A DNA stretch of 64,000 bases from JAIBJN01 sp963699495 (GCA_963699495.1 CAVOUB010000004.1:1-64000); one strand, 5' to 3'. Shown: positions 17,549 through 26,667, counted from the first letter of the stretch. Notes: generated by a model not told the origin, from the sequence alone. Numbers and translations are program-made.

Positions 17549-19009
17549 GTGCCGGTCGACGAGGGAGCACCCGCCGCGGAGACCGCTCCGAGTCACGGCG
17601 CGGAGATCCCCCGCGGGCTCGAGACGGTTCCCCGCTCGCTGTTCCTGGAAGGGCGCTTCGGGCGCCTCTTCCGCCTCCTCCCTCCCTTCGAGCCGCCCGA
17701 CGACCTCCTGATCGACCTCGGCCGCAAGGGGGGCCCGATGATGGAGGGGACCGGCGGCGGCCAGGACAACCAGACGATCCCGGCCGGCTTCACCTACCTC
17801 GGCCAGTTCATCGACCACGACGTCACGTTCGACCCGACGTCCAGCTTCGCGCGCAGGAACGACCCCGATGGGCTGCAGAACTTCCGCACACCGCGCTTCG
17901 ATCTCGACTCCGTCTACCTGTCGGGCCCGAAGGCGTCGCCGTTCCTGTTCGACACGCGCGCCTCGACGAAGTTCCTGATCGGGCGAAACCAGGCGCAGGA
18001 GCTCGATCTCCCTCGCAACAACCAGCAGGTGGCGCTGACCGGCGACCCGCGGAACGACGAGAACATCATCGTCTCTCAGCTGCACGTCGGCTTCCTGTCG
18101 TTCCACAACGCGATCGTGGCGCACCTGGAGGCGAAGAAGGCGAACCGCGAGGCGAACGAGCTGCCCGGCGAGTCGCTGTTCGACACGGCGCAGCGCCTCG
18201 TTCGCTGGCACTACCAGTGGGCGATCCTGCACGACTTCCTCCCTCGCATCGTCGGCAAGCCGACGGTGGACGCGCGCGTGACCAAGGACTCGTCCGGACG
18301 CTTCACGATCGAACTCGACCACTACGAGCCGCAGGAGCAGGCCTTCATCCCGGTCGAGTTCGCGGTTGCCGCGTACCGCTTCGGCCACTCGATGATCCGG
18401 CCGCGCTACTTCCTGAACGACGTGATCACCGCGAACATCTTCGGCCGGCCCGGCGACGACCCGCTCTCGCACCTCGGAGGCGGACGGCGCCTTCCGGACG
18501 GGTGGCAGGCGAAGTGGTCGCTCTTCTTCAAGTTCCCCAGCAAGGCCGCGCCGCAGTCGAGCCGCAAGCTCGACGCCAAGCTGGCCCGACCGCTCTTCGA
18601 GCTGCCCGGGACCGTGGTCACGAGCCAGCGGCCCGAGATGCACTCGCTCGCCGTGCGCAACCTGCTCCGCGGAAAGGCGCTCGGGCTCCCGTCCGGCCAG
18701 GCGGTGGCGACCGCGGTGGGGGCGACACCGGTCACGAACGCCCAGCTCGGCCTCAGCGGCGCGGGCTGGGACAACCAGGCGCCGCTCTGGTTCTACATCC
18801 TCAAGGAAGCCCAGCGCGCGCCGCAGTCCGGACGACGGCTCGGGCCGGTGGGCGGGCTGATCGTCGCGGAGGTCCTGCTCGGGCTCCTCAAGTACGACGG
18901 GACGTCGTTCGTGAACGCCGAGACGCCGTGGAAGCCGCTGAAGCCGATCGCCCCGGCAACGGGCAGCTTCGGGATCGCGAACCTGCTCAAGTTCGCAGGC
19001 GTCGCCTAG
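17549..19009 (+). CDS. animal-type haem peroxidase
   Basis: Member of the peroxidase-cyclooxygenase superfamily, rare in bacteria. The distal-histidine block LGQFIDHDVTFD is at about residues 84-95, the heme-contact stretch R-N-D-E-N-I-I-V-S-Q-L-H follows near 170, and the proximal histidine is in VAAYRFGHSMIR near 275. There is no signal peptide, so it is probably cytoplasmic. Bacterial members oxidise halides or small organics with H2O2; the substrate here is unknown. GTG 17549 is ten bases after pruA. It overlaps the converging FrnE gene by four bases. Confidence 0.88.
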   Translation: MPVDEGAPAAETAPSHGAEIPRGLETVPRSLFLEGRFGRLFRLLPPFEPPDDLLIDLGRKGGPMMEGTGGGQDNQTIPAGFTYLGQFIDHDVTFDPTSSFARRNDPDGLQNFRTPRFDLDSVYLSGPKASPFLFDTRASTKFLIGRNQAQELDLPRNNQQVALTGDPRNDENIIVSQLHVGFLSFHNAIVAHLEAKKANREANELPGESLFDTAQRLVRWHYQWAILHDFLPRIVGKPTVDARVTKDSSGRFTIELDHYEPQEQAFIPVEFAVAAYRFGHSMIRPRYFLNDVITANIFGRPGDDPLSHLGGGRRLPDGWQAKWSLFFKFPSKAAPQSSRKLDAKLARPLFELPGTVVTSQRPEMHSLAVRNLLRGKALGLPSGQAVATAVGATPVTNAQLGLSGAGWDNQAPLWFYILKEAQRAPQSGRRLGPVGGLIVAEVLLGLLKYDGTSFVNAETPWKPLKPIAPATGSFGIANLLKFAGVA

Positions 19010-19626
19010 GGCGCGTCGCCCTCTTCGGTCTCCGCGAGCTGGGCGACCGCCTGCTCGAAGAACTCCTCCGGCTGCGCGCCCAGGACGAGGAGGCGGCGGT
19101 CGAGCACGAACGCCGGCACGGCGTTGACGCCGATGCGGTTCGCCTCCTGGGTGGAAACGGCGACCCGGTCGGCATAGCGGCCGTCGGCGAGGACGGCCGC
19201 GGTTTCGGCGCGCTCCAGACCGGCGTCGACAGCGAGATCGAGGAGCATCTCGTCGTCGCCCAGGTCGGCCCCTTCCGACCAGTAGGCGTGCATCAGCCGC
19301 GAGTGGACGGGGTCGTGCAGGCCCGCGTCCCGGGCAAACTCGGTCACCTGGTGCGCGCGGAGCGTGTTGGGGAGCTTGGGAGAAGGGTTGTAGGTCAGTC
19401 CGGCCGCCTCGACCAGGCGCCGGGTGTGCTCGTGGATCCCCGGCCCGTAGCGCTGCTCGAGCTCGGTTCGGGGCAGGCCCTCGTCGGGATACTCGGGATG
19501 GAGGAAGAACGGGAGCCATTCGATCCGGGCGCCGAAGCGGCGCTCGAGCCACTCGGCCCTGGCCAGGCCGACGTAGCAGAACGGGCAGGTGTAATCGCTC
19601 CAGATGGTGACCGGCAGTGCGCCCAC
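19006..19626 (-). CDS. DsbA-family oxidoreductase (FrnE-like)
   Basis: Thioredoxin-fold protein with the active site C-P-F-C in WSDYTCPFCYVG near the N-terminus and the cis-Pro loop G-V-N-A-V-P-A-F-V. The long helical insertion with NTLRAHQ is typical of the FrnE/2-hydroxychromene-isomerase-like branch, which acts in the cytoplasm. 206 aa, normal. GTG 19626 is the best start. It lies 17 bases after uvrC on the same strand and could be co-transcribed. Confidence 0.87.
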   Translation of the reverse strand: MGALPVTIWSDYTCPFCYVGLARAEWLERRFGARIEWLPFFLHPEYPDEGLPRTELEQRYGPGIHEHTRRLVEAAGLTYNPSPKLPNTLRAHQVTEFARDAGLHDPVHSRLMHAYWSEGADLGDDEMLLDLAVDAGLERAETAAVLADGRYADRVAVSTQEANRIGVNAVPAFVLDRRLLVLGAQPEEFFEQAVAQLAETEEGDAP

Positions 19627-19643
19627 GGCCCCCAGGCTAGCTG

Positions 19644-21515
19644 CTAGGCGCCGCCCGTCCGATGCAGAGCCGTGTAGATCTCCCGCCCTACCTTGGCCGG
19701 GACGCCGGGAACCCCCTCGAGCTCCTCGGGCGTCGCTTCGAGCAGCCGCCCGGGCGAGCCGAAGTGCTGGATGAGAGCGCGCTTGCGCGCCGGGCCGACG
19801 CCCGGGAGGGCGTCCAGGATCGACTCCTTCGCCTTGGCGTCGCGGCGGCGGCGGTGGAAGCCGAGCGCGAAGCGATGCGCCTCGTCGCGGATCCGCTGCA
19901 GGAGCTGGAGCCCGGGCGAGTCTCGCTCCAGGACGATCGGCCCCGACCGGCCCGGGACGAAGACCTCCTCCTCCCGCTTGGCGAGCGCGATCACCGCGAC
20001 ACGCGGCAGGTCGTATGCCTGAATGGCCGCGAGCGCGGCCGAGAGCTGGCCCTTGCCGCCGTCGACGACGACGAGGTTCGGGACGGCGGCGAAGCCCTCG
20101 TCGTAGCGCTCGGCCGTCACCTGCTTCGCCCGCGCGAACCGGCGCGAGACGACCTCCGCCATCATCGCGAAGTCGTCCTGGCCCTCGACGTCCTTGATCC
20201 CGAACTTCCGGTAGTGGGCCTTCTTGGGTACCGCGTCCTGGAAGACCACCATCGAGCCGACGGGCGACTCGCCCTGGATGTTGGAGATGTCGAAGCACTC
20301 GATCCGGATCGGGAGGCTCTCGAGGTTGAGGCACTCGCGCAGCTCCTCCAGCGCCTCGATGCGGCGGAGGCGGGACCGCTCGCGGTGGGCGGCGTCGCTC
20401 TGCAGCGCCAGCTCGGCGTTCTGCTGGGCGAGCTCCTGCAGGCGGCGCTTCTCGCCGCGTCGAGCCGGGCGCACCTCGACCCGTGAGCCGCGCAGGTCGG
20501 AGAGGAACTCTCCGAGCGCATCGGTCGGACCGACGTCGGGCGGGACGACGAGCAGCGGCGGAACGCTCGGCGCGCCCCCGTAGTACTCCAGGCAGAAGGA
20601 CTCCAGCAGCTGCGGCAGGTCCTCTCCGGCCTCGTTCTCCAGGTAGAAGGTGTGCCGGTCGACGAGCCGGCCGCCGCGGAGCGGGAAGACCTGGACCGCG
20701 GCCGTCCGGCCCGTCGAGGCGATCCCGATCACGTCGACCGTGCCGATCGCACGCTTGTCCGCGGCCTGGCGCTCGGCCAGGTGGCGGACGGCGGTGAGGC
20801 GGTTGCGGTAGCGGGCGGCTTCCTCGAACTCCTGGCGCCCGGCCGCGTCGCGCATCTTCTCCTCGAGCTCACGCAGCACGGGGCGAGTCTCGCCGGAGAG
20901 GAACTCGATCACGCGCTCGACGATCTCGCGGTAGTCCTCCTTCGTCACGTAGCCGACGCAGGGCGCCAGGCAGCGCTCGATGTGGTAGTCGAGACACGGG
21001 ATCCCCGAGTGGCGGCCGGGTTGCGGCCCCTCGCAGGGCCGGTACGGGAAGACGCGGTTCAAGACGTCGAGCGTCTCCCGCACCTTCTTCGCGGAGGCGT
21101 ACGGCCCGAAGTAGGTGACCCCGCGGCGGTGCCGCTCCCGCGTGAACATGACCCGCGGGTACTCGTCCTCCACGGTGACGGCGATGTACGGGTAGCTCTT
21201 GTCGTCGCGCAGCCGGACGTTGAACGTGGGCCGGTAGCGCTTGATCAGGTTCTGCTCGAGATGGAAGGCCTCCACCTCGGTCGACGTGACGATCACCTCG
21301 ATCGTCTCGACCCGCTCGACGAGCCGGTCGAGCCCCAGCCGGCTGTCGCCGCCGCGAAAGTACGAGCGCACGCGGGAGCGGAGCGACTTCGCCTTGCCCA
21401 CGTAGAGCACGGTGCCGTCCGCGTCGCGGAACAGGTAGACGCCCGGCTTCGCCGGGATCCCCTTCAGCTGCTCCTCGATGCGCTCCTCGCGGCTGGTCTT
21501 TGTCGCCGTCGCCAT
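19644..21515 (-). CDS. uvrC: UvrABC excinuclease subunit C
   Basis: Makes both incisions in nucleotide excision repair. Domains in order: GIY-YIG nuclease (about 20-100, KPGVYLFRDADG...LYVGKAKSLR), a Cys-rich segment (C-L-D-Y-H-I-E-R-C-L-A-P-C), the UVR/UvrB-contact motif REFEEAARYRN-like at about 205-240, the RNase H-like endonuclease domain (C-F-D-I-S-N-I-Q-G and V-V-D-G-G-K-G-Q-L), and a C-terminal helix-hairpin-helix pair. 623 aa, complete. In many actinobacteria uvrC precedes whiA, gap and pgk; here the order is rearranged. Confidence 0.97.
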   Translation of the reverse strand: MATATKTSREERIEEQLKGIPAKPGVYLFRDADGTVLYVGKAKSLRSRVRSYFRGGDSRLGLDRLVERVETIEVIVTSTEVEAFHLEQNLIKRYRPTFNVRLRDDKSYPYIAVTVEDEYPRVMFTRERHRRGVTYFGPYASAKKVRETLDVLNRVFPYRPCEGPQPGRHSGIPCLDYHIERCLAPCVGYVTKEDYREIVERVIEFLSGETRPVLRELEEKMRDAAGRQEFEEAARYRNRLTAVRHLAERQAADKRAIGTVDVIGIASTGRTAAVQVFPLRGGRLVDRHTFYLENEAGEDLPQLLESFCLEYYGGAPSVPPLLVVPPDVGPTDALGEFLSDLRGSRVEVRPARRGEKRRLQELAQQNAELALQSDAAHRERSRLRRIEALEELRECLNLESLPIRIECFDISNIQGESPVGSMVVFQDAVPKKAHYRKFGIKDVEGQDDFAMMAEVVSRRFARAKQVTAERYDEGFAAVPNLVVVDGGKGQLSAALAAIQAYDLPRVAVIALAKREEEVFVPGRSGPIVLERDSPGLQLLQRIRDEAHRFALGFHRRRRDAKAKESILDALPGVGPARKRALIQHFGSPGRLLEATPEELEGVPGVPAKVGREIYTALHRTGGA

Positions 21516-21564
21516 GTCCGGGTCAGCCTAGCCACGCACCCCGAAGGCGCCGGGCGCACGGAGC

Positions 21565-21584
21565 TTGTGTTTCACGGACACAAA
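21565..21584. terminator. hairpin between uvrC and the Sir2-GrpB gene
   Basis: CTTGTGT and ACACAAG pair around a six- to seven-base loop in the 147-base gap. It stands out by its lower GC content. It could end transcripts entering from the Sir2-GrpB gene (minus strand), although no T-run follows. Confidence 0.35.
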
Positions 21585-21662
21585 GTCCCGCCCCGGCTCT
21601 CCACGCGGTCTCACCGGCCCCAGGCTGGTCCCGGGGCTCGTGCGCGTGGAACACGAGGTGGG

Positions 21663-22901
21663 CTAGGGACGCTCGGGGTACCAGGCCCAGGCGCGGGCGA
21701 AGAGGGCGTCCATGTACGGCTGCTTGCGTTCCCAGTAGTCGCCGTGGGTGGCGGCCTCGGCGGCGAGGCGGCGCTTCTCGGCCGCGTAGCGCTCGACCTC
21801 CTCCGGGTGGGCGCGCAGGTAGTCCCGCAGGGCACGGTGCCGGTGCCAGTGCTCGCCGCCGTGCTCGACGGCGTGGACGTGGAACGCGCGCCGGCCGGCC
21901 TCGTCCTTGCGGAGGAAGAGGCGTCCAGGGAGACCGTTCTCGCCGAGGTACTCGTACGCGAGCCCCTCCAGGGCCGCGAGCTGGCCCTTCGACAGCTCGG
22001 CGCGGCGGAGCCCGACCGAGATGTCGATCACCGGCTTGGCCGCCAGGCCGGGCACGGCTGTGGAGCCCATGTGTTCGACCGCCACCACATCCTCGCCGAG
22101 CACGTCAAGGAGACGCGCCGCCTCGGCCTCGAAGAGGCGGGGCCACTCCGGGTCGTACTCGGCGAGCTCGAGCGGTGGGCCGCAGAGGGACGCTGCCACG
22201 GCTTCGAGCACCTCGCCCGCGCTCCCCCGCAGGATCAGCTCCGCGCGGCCGTCGACCCACGTCGGCGTGCGGTTGACGACGGCGACCTTGCCCCCGGCGA
22301 CGAGCGTCGAGCGGGGTAGGTCGGCGACCGGGTAGACCTCGAGCGACGAGCCGACGACGAGCAGCAGCGCTGCCTGCTCGGCCAGCTCGACCGCCCGCGC
22401 GATCGCGGCCTCCGGCAGGAGCTCGTCGAAGAAGACGACGTCCGGCTTCAGGATCGCGCCGCAGGCCGGGCACGGCGGCGCGCCGTGCACCTCGATCAGC
22501 GGCGCGACCTCCGCGAGCGGGTGGACCGCGCCGCAGCCGGGGCAGGACGAGGTCCGGATCGAGCCGTGCACCTCGACGACGTCTTGCGACCCGGCGCGCT
22601 CGTGGAGGAGGTCGATGTTCTGCGTGACGACCGCCTGCACGAGCCCACGGCGCTCGAGCTCGGCGAGCGCCAGGTGCGCCGGGTTCGGCTGGGCCTCGCC
22701 GAGCATCGCGAAGCGCGGCGCGTAGAAGCGCCAGACCTTCTCCGGGTCGGCGCGGAAGGCGCCCAGGGTCGCGTACTCCCGCGGGTCGAACTCAGCCCAG
22801 ATCCCGCTCGCGGAGCGAAAATCGGGCACGCCGCTCTCCGTGGAGACGCCGGCGCCGGTGAGGACGACGCAGGGTTGGTTCTCGCGGATGAGCTGCGCCA
22901 G
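21663..22901 (-). CDS. Sir2-type deacylase fused to a GrpB (UPF0157) domain
   Basis: Residues 1-240 form a sirtuin: NAD-binding GAGVSTESGVPDFRS, TQNIDLLH, the catalytic His in VEVHGS, and a zinc site C-x2-C...C-x2-C (CPGCG and CPACG), then GSSLEVYPVADL. Residues about 245-412 form a GrpB/UPF0157 domain (EYDPEWPRLFE, GSTAVPGLAAKPVID, E-x-W-H-R-H-R-A-L-R-D-Y-L), a nucleotidyltransferase-like fold. Sirtuins deacylate lysines; the fused domain suggests a nucleotide-linked activity that I cannot specify. No ATG/GTG/TTG lies before the essential GAGVS motif. CTG 22901 (or CTG 22940) is the only candidate, and GTG 22829 would cut off the NAD site. Confidence 0.85.
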   Translation of the reverse strand: MAQLIRENQPCVVLTGAGVSTESGVPDFRSASGIWAEFDPREYATLGAFRADPEKVWRFYAPRFAMLGEAQPNPAHLALAELERRGLVQAVVTQNIDLLHERAGSQDVVEVHGSIRTSSCPGCGAVHPLAEVAPLIEVHGAPPCPACGAILKPDVVFFDELLPEAAIARAVELAEQAALLLVVGSSLEVYPVADLPRSTLVAGGKVAVVNRTPTWVDGRAELILRGSAGEVLEAVAASLCGPPLELAEYDPEWPRLFEAEAARLLDVLGEDVVAVEHMGSTAVPGLAAKPVIDISVGLRRAELSKGQLAALEGLAYEYLGENGLPGRLFLRKDEAGRRAFHVHAVEHGGEHWHRHRALRDYLRAHPEEVERYAAEKRRLAAEAATHGDYWERKQPYMDALFARAWAWYPERP

Positions 22902-22918
22902 CTGCTCGACGGCCGCCG

Positions 22919-23362
22919 CTAGGGCTCCTTCCGCGCCCAGCGGCTTCCGGTCGACGGCGGCGGCTGGGACCAGAACACCTCGACGCGGAGGCCGTCGGGA
23001 TCGAAGGCGAAGAACGCGTAGTAATCCTCCAGGTCGCGATCCTCCTCGGGCGGGCAGTGGATCTGGGCGCCGAGAGCGAGGCAGCGCTCGTACGCCTCGT
23101 CGACCTCTTCTCGACGCTCCACCTCGAACGCCAGGTGCTCGATCCCGACGCCGTAGTACTCGTGCCGGCCGCCGTCGGCCGGGCGCAGGCCGAGGTTCTG
23201 CTCGCCGAAGCGGAGGTAGACGATCTCCTCCGTGCCGCGATAGCTCGGGACGCGCAGGTCCTCCTCGAGACCGAGCGGGCCGAGCACCTCGAGGTAGAAG
23301 GCGAGCGAGCGGCCGACGTCGCTGACGCAGAGGTCGACGTGCTGGATCGCCCGCGCCGGCAT
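22919..23362 (-). CDS. VOC/glyoxalase-fold protein
   Basis: A 147-residue vicinal-oxygen-chelate protein with two beta-alpha-beta modules: A-I-Q-H-V-D-L-C-V-S-D at the start, G-I-E-H-L-A-F-E-V in the middle and AFFAFDPDGLRVEVFW at the end. The His and Glu positions expected to bind metal are present. The substrate is unknown. The ATG lies before a sirtuin gene that starts within its last codons, so the two are probably translated together. Confidence 0.8.
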   Translation of the reverse strand: MPARAIQHVDLCVSDVGRSLAFYLEVLGPLGLEEDLRVPSYRGTEEIVYLRFGEQNLGLRPADGGRHEYYGVGIEHLAFEVERREEVDEAYERCLALGAQIHCPPEEDRDLEDYYAFFAFDPDGLRVEVFWSQPPPSTGSRWARKEP

Positions 23363-23403
23363 CTGCGGAATCTACAACGCCCCCGGTTCGTTCGGACTCC
23401 TCA

Positions 23404-24027
23404 ATGCACCTGAACGGCCGTCAGAAGATGTTGGACGCGACCTTCGGCGCGGTCTGCGAGACGACCGGCTGCTCGGAGGAGCGCCGGCGCACCCTCGAGG
23501 AGGTCGTCAACCTCGCCGTCGAGCTCGCCCGCGAGGGGCGCGAAGGGCGGAAGATCGGGACGCTGTTCGTGATCGGCGACGTCGACGTGGTCACCGAGCA
23601 GTCACGGCCGCTGATCCTCGATCCCCTCTTCGGCCATTCGGACGAGCTCCTGCGCATCGAGCGGCCGGAGTTCCGGGAGACCGTGAAGGAGCTGGCGCAG
23701 CTGGACGGCGCGTTTCTCCTGGCCGACGACGGGACGTTCGTCTCCGCCGGGCGGTTCGTCGACGTCGACGTGTCCGCGCCGGACAACTTCCTCCCGGGCC
23801 TCGGCACGCGCCACGCGGCCGCGGCCTCGATCTCGAGGACGACCGGCGCGATCGCCGTCGTCGTCTCGCAGAGCTCGGTGGTCCGCGTCTTCGCACGAGG
23901 CGAGATTCGGGCCGAGATCATTCCCGAGCTCTTCCTCATGTCGCGGGAGAGCCTCTTCACGCGCTCGGCGGACGTACGGCAGCTGCCCGAGGCCGGCGTC
24001 ACGCTCGCCGTCGCGGCCGAGAGCTAA
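23404..24027 (+). CDS. stand-alone diadenylate cyclase (DAC/DisA_N domain)
   Basis: Synthesises c-di-AMP from two ATP. The product has the two DAC signatures: D-G-A-F-L-L-A-D-D-G (101-110) and L-G-T-R-H-A-A-A-A-S-I-S (133-144), followed by I-A-V-V-V-S-Q. In most DacA/DisA proteins the second motif reads R-H-R; here it is R-H-A, so activity is likely but not certain. There are no membrane helices and no DisA DNA-binding domain, which recalls archaeal DacZ. 207 aa. A link to the KhtT/KhtU K+/H+ antiporter at 3.3-5.0 kb is plausible, since RCK_C domains of that type bind c-di-AMP. Confidence 0.83.
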   Translation: MHLNGRQKMLDATFGAVCETTGCSEERRRTLEEVVNLAVELAREGREGRKIGTLFVIGDVDVVTEQSRPLILDPLFGHSDELLRIERPEFRETVKELAQLDGAFLLADDGTFVSAGRFVDVDVSAPDNFLPGLGTRHAAAASISRTTGAIAVVVSQSSVVRVFARGEIRAEIIPELFLMSRESLFTRSADVRQLPEAGVTLAVAAES

Positions 24028-24557
24028 CCCTCGTCGAGCAGCTTCGCGAGCACGAGCTCGTCCACGTAGTGCCCGTCCACGAGCAGCGAGCGCCTGCGGG
24101 TTCCTTCGACCTCGAAGCCGCTCCTCCGGTAGAGGGCGATGGCGCGCTCGTTGTGCGCCATGACGGTGAGCTCGAGACGGCGGACGCCATGGTGCTCAGC
24201 CCAGGTGCTCAGCTCGCGCAGGAGCGCAGTGCCGAGACCGCGACCGGACGAGGCCTGGCGCACGCCGATCACGACGTGAGCGCAGTGACGGTTCCTGCGG
24301 AACTCGCCCCCACGGGCCTCGACGTAGCCGACCAGGAGTTGACCCTGCTCGGCGACGAGGACGATCGAGTTCTCCTCATCCGCAATGCTCTGGAGGCTCT
24401 GCGCCCGGTCGGGCACGGTCTCGCTCCGCTCGCCGGGCTCGAGCAGCATGAAGCTCGTCTCGCGATCCAAGAGATGCTTGAGCTCCAGCAGCCGGGCCGC
24501 GTCTTCAGGCACAGCCGGCCGGATGCGTGGCGCCTCGGGCCCGGTCATCGGCGTCAA
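24024..24557 (-). CDS. GNAT-family N-acetyltransferase
   Basis: 177 aa with the acetyl-CoA pyrophosphate-binding motif in SSGRGLGTALLREL (about residue 110) and the C-terminal L-T-V-M-A-H-N-E-R-A-I-A-L-Y-R-R-S-G-F, as in RimI/RimL-type enzymes acting on amines or protein N-termini. The acceptor is unknown. Its stop overlaps the converging cyclase gene by four bases. Confidence 0.86.
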   Translation of the reverse strand: MTPMTGPEAPRIRPAVPEDAARLLELKHLLDRETSFMLLEPGERSETVPDRAQSLQSIADEENSIVLVAEQGQLLVGYVEARGGEFRRNRHCAHVVIGVRQASSGRGLGTALLRELSTWAEHHGVRRLELTVMAHNERAIALYRRSGFEVEGTRRRSLLVDGHYVDELVLAKLLDEG

Positions 24558-24597
24558 CGTACTAGGCGGCCGCCGGTCTGTCGCCTACGGTGAAGGG

Positions 24598-25870
24598 ATG
24601 GCGGCGCTCCGCACGCTGACCCCGCTGGACGAGCGGGCGCGCGACCTCCTCGAGGCGAACACGCAGACCGGCGAGCTGCGCGGCCGGCATCTTCCGGTTC
24701 ACCGTGCCGAGTGTGCGCGACTACCCGTTCCAGTGGTTCTGGGACTCGTGCTTCCACGCCGTCGTCTGGTCGCGCTTCGACGCGGAGCGCGCAGCGGACG
24801 AGTTGCGCGGCCTCCTCGCGGTGCAGGAGCCGGACGGGCTCGTCCCGCACGTGATCTTTTGGAAAGGCGACCTCGTCTCGCGGCTCCAATGGCACCACCT
24901 CGAGAGCCGGACGGCCGGCCGCCTGCCCTTCCACCGCACGCCGCACACGACGGCGCAGATGCAGCCGCCCGTCCTCGCCCAGGCGGTCGAGCGCGTCGTG
25001 GACGCCGGCGCGGACGGCTTCCTCGCCGAGGCTCTCCCCCATCTGGAGCGCTACTACCGCTACCTCGCGGCCCTGCGCGACCCGGACGGCGACGGGCTGA
25101 TCTCGATCGTCTCCCAGTTCGAGAGCGGGCTCGACTTCAGCCCGGCCTACGACGAGGCGATCGGCGTCCACCGGCCCTCGCCGGCCGCGCTCTTCGTGCG
25201 GACCCGCCTCCCGCAACTGGAGAACAAGCTCGCGAACTACGACCTCGAGACGATCTTCCACCGCTACGGCCACCACGTCGAGGACGTCCTCGTCAACGCC
25301 GTCTACGGCCAGGGCCTGCGGGCGCTGGCGCGGCTGGCGAGGCGAGCCGGGCGCGAGGCCACCGTCCGCTGGGCCTCGGCGACCGCCGACCAGGTCACCG
25401 CGTCCCTGCTCGAGCGCTGCTGGGACGAGCGCCTCGGCCTCTTCGTCAACCTCACGGGCCCGGACGAGCGACGCTCGCGCGTGAAGACGATCCACGGGCT
25501 CATGCCGCTGGTCCTCCCTGACCTGCCGCCGGCCGTCGCCGACCGGCTGGTCGAGCACCTGGACGACCCGCGCACCTTTGGAGCGCCGTTCCCGGTGCCG
25601 TCCGTCGCCCTGGACGAGCCGACCTTCCTTCGGGATCACCGCCTGCGCGGCTTCCGGTTCATCTGGCGAGGGCCGCTCTCGCTGAACACGAACTGGTTCC
25701 TCGTCCACGGCCTCCGCATCCACGGCTGCGACGACGTCGCCGCCCGCATCGCGGAGCGCTCGCGCGACGCGGTCGAGCGCGGCGGCCTGAACGAGTTCTA
25801 CGACCCGCTCGACGGTAGCCCGGTCGGGGCCGAGCGGTTCGGCTGGGCGACTCTCGTCGTGGACCTTTAG
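24598..25870 (+). CDS. glycoside hydrolase of the glucosidase/MGH-like (alpha/alpha)6 type, frame broken
   Basis: The body (from about 24,690) reads F-T-V-P-S-V-R-D-Y-P-F-Q-W-F-W-D-S-C-F-H and continues through GLDFSPAYDEAIG and FRFIWRGPLSLNTNWFL, the pattern of GH63/mannosylglycerate-hydrolase-like (alpha/alpha)6-barrel enzymes that process alpha-glucosides or glucosylglycerate. The first 28 codons, starting at ATG 24598, are in another frame: removing one C at 24684-24685 joins them as E-L-R-G-G-I-F-R-F-T-V. With that correction the protein is about 423 aa and complete. The exact substrate cannot be told. Confidence 0.75.
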
Positions 25871-25950
25871 GTCGCGGGCGCGCCCGCCTGCCCGCCGGCG
25901 GACGCGCCGCGCCACGTCGAGCGTACGAGGGAAATCGTCACACGAGTGGG

Positions 25951-25956
25951 TACGAT
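25951..25956 (+). promoter_or_regulatory. -10 box TACGAT for leaderless hemQ
   Basis: TACGAT is followed by six bases and GTG 25963, with no ribosome site. The same hexamer precedes argS, arsR and the cupin gene. Confidence 0.5.
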
Positions 25957-25962
25957 TGAGCC

Positions 25963-26667
25963 GTGGCTGAGGAGACTTCGACTCAATACGTCGCGTACAC
26001 GCTCTACAAGGCCGACCCGGCCTGGCTGCGGCTCCCGATCGAAGAGCGAACCGCCGCCAAGGACGCGTTCGCCGAGGTGGTCGACGACTGGGCCGAGCGG
26101 ATGGAGGTTCGCTCTTACAGCCTCGTCGGCGTCCGGCCGGAGGCGGACTTCATGCTCTGGAAGCTGACCGACCGCTACGACGACCTCCGCGAGCTGGGCA
26201 CGGCGCTCAACGGCACTCCGCTTGCCGGCTGGCTGACGACGCCGTACTCCTACCTCGCCGCGAGCGAGCCCTCCCAGTACTTCGAGCCGAAGAGCAAGCG
26301 CCCCCGCCGAGTCATCCCGCGCGGGGCGCCCTACCTCGTCGTCTATCCGTTCGTGAAGAAGCGGGAGTGGTACTCGCTGCCGATGGACGACCGGCGGCGC
26401 GCGATGCAGGAGCACGCCGCGGTCGGCAGCCGCTTCGTGACGATCACGAACCACACGACGTACTCGTTCGGGATCGACGACCAGGAGTTCATGACCGCGT
26501 TCGAGTGCGAGGCGCCGTCGGACTTCCTCCAGCTGATGAAGACGCTGCGGGAGACCGAGGCCAGCCGCTACACGGAGCGCGACACGCCGATCTTCGTCGG
26601 GACCGCCCAGGAGATCCGGGAGATCCTGGACTCGCTCGACGGCGCGTCGGCGCGCGTCGCGTCCTGA
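25963..26667 (+). CDS. hemQ: coproheme decarboxylase (HemQ, chlorite-dismutase family)
   Basis: Last enzyme of the coproporphyrin-dependent heme pathway of Gram-positive bacteria: it decarboxylates coproheme to heme b with H2O2. The family pattern is complete: YPFVKKREWYSLP, then R-R-R-A-M-Q-E-H with the axial His, T-T-Y-S-F-G-I-D-D-Q-E-F and T-E-A-S-R-Y-T-E-R-D-T-P-I-F near the end. It lacks the Arg environment that would point to a true chlorite dismutase, as far as can be judged by eye. 234 aa, normal. GTG start with a TACGAT box just upstream, so probably leaderless. No other heme genes are nearby. Confidence 0.88.
   Translation: MAEETSTQYVAYTLYKADPAWLRLPIEERTAAKDAFAEVVDDWAERMEVRSYSLVGVRPEADFMLWKLTDRYDDLRELGTALNGTPLAGWLTTPYSYLAASEPSQYFEPKSKRPRRVIPRGAPYLVVYPFVKKREWYSLPMDDRRRAMQEHAAVGSRFVTITNHTTYSFGIDDQEFMTAFECEAPSDFLQLMKTLRETEASRYTERDTPIFVGTAQEIREILDSLDGASARVAS

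Noticed and set aside
25963..26667. Chlorite dismutase function
   Set aside because: The motif set fits HemQ of Gram-positive heme synthesis, and no perchlorate or chlorate reduction genes are nearby.
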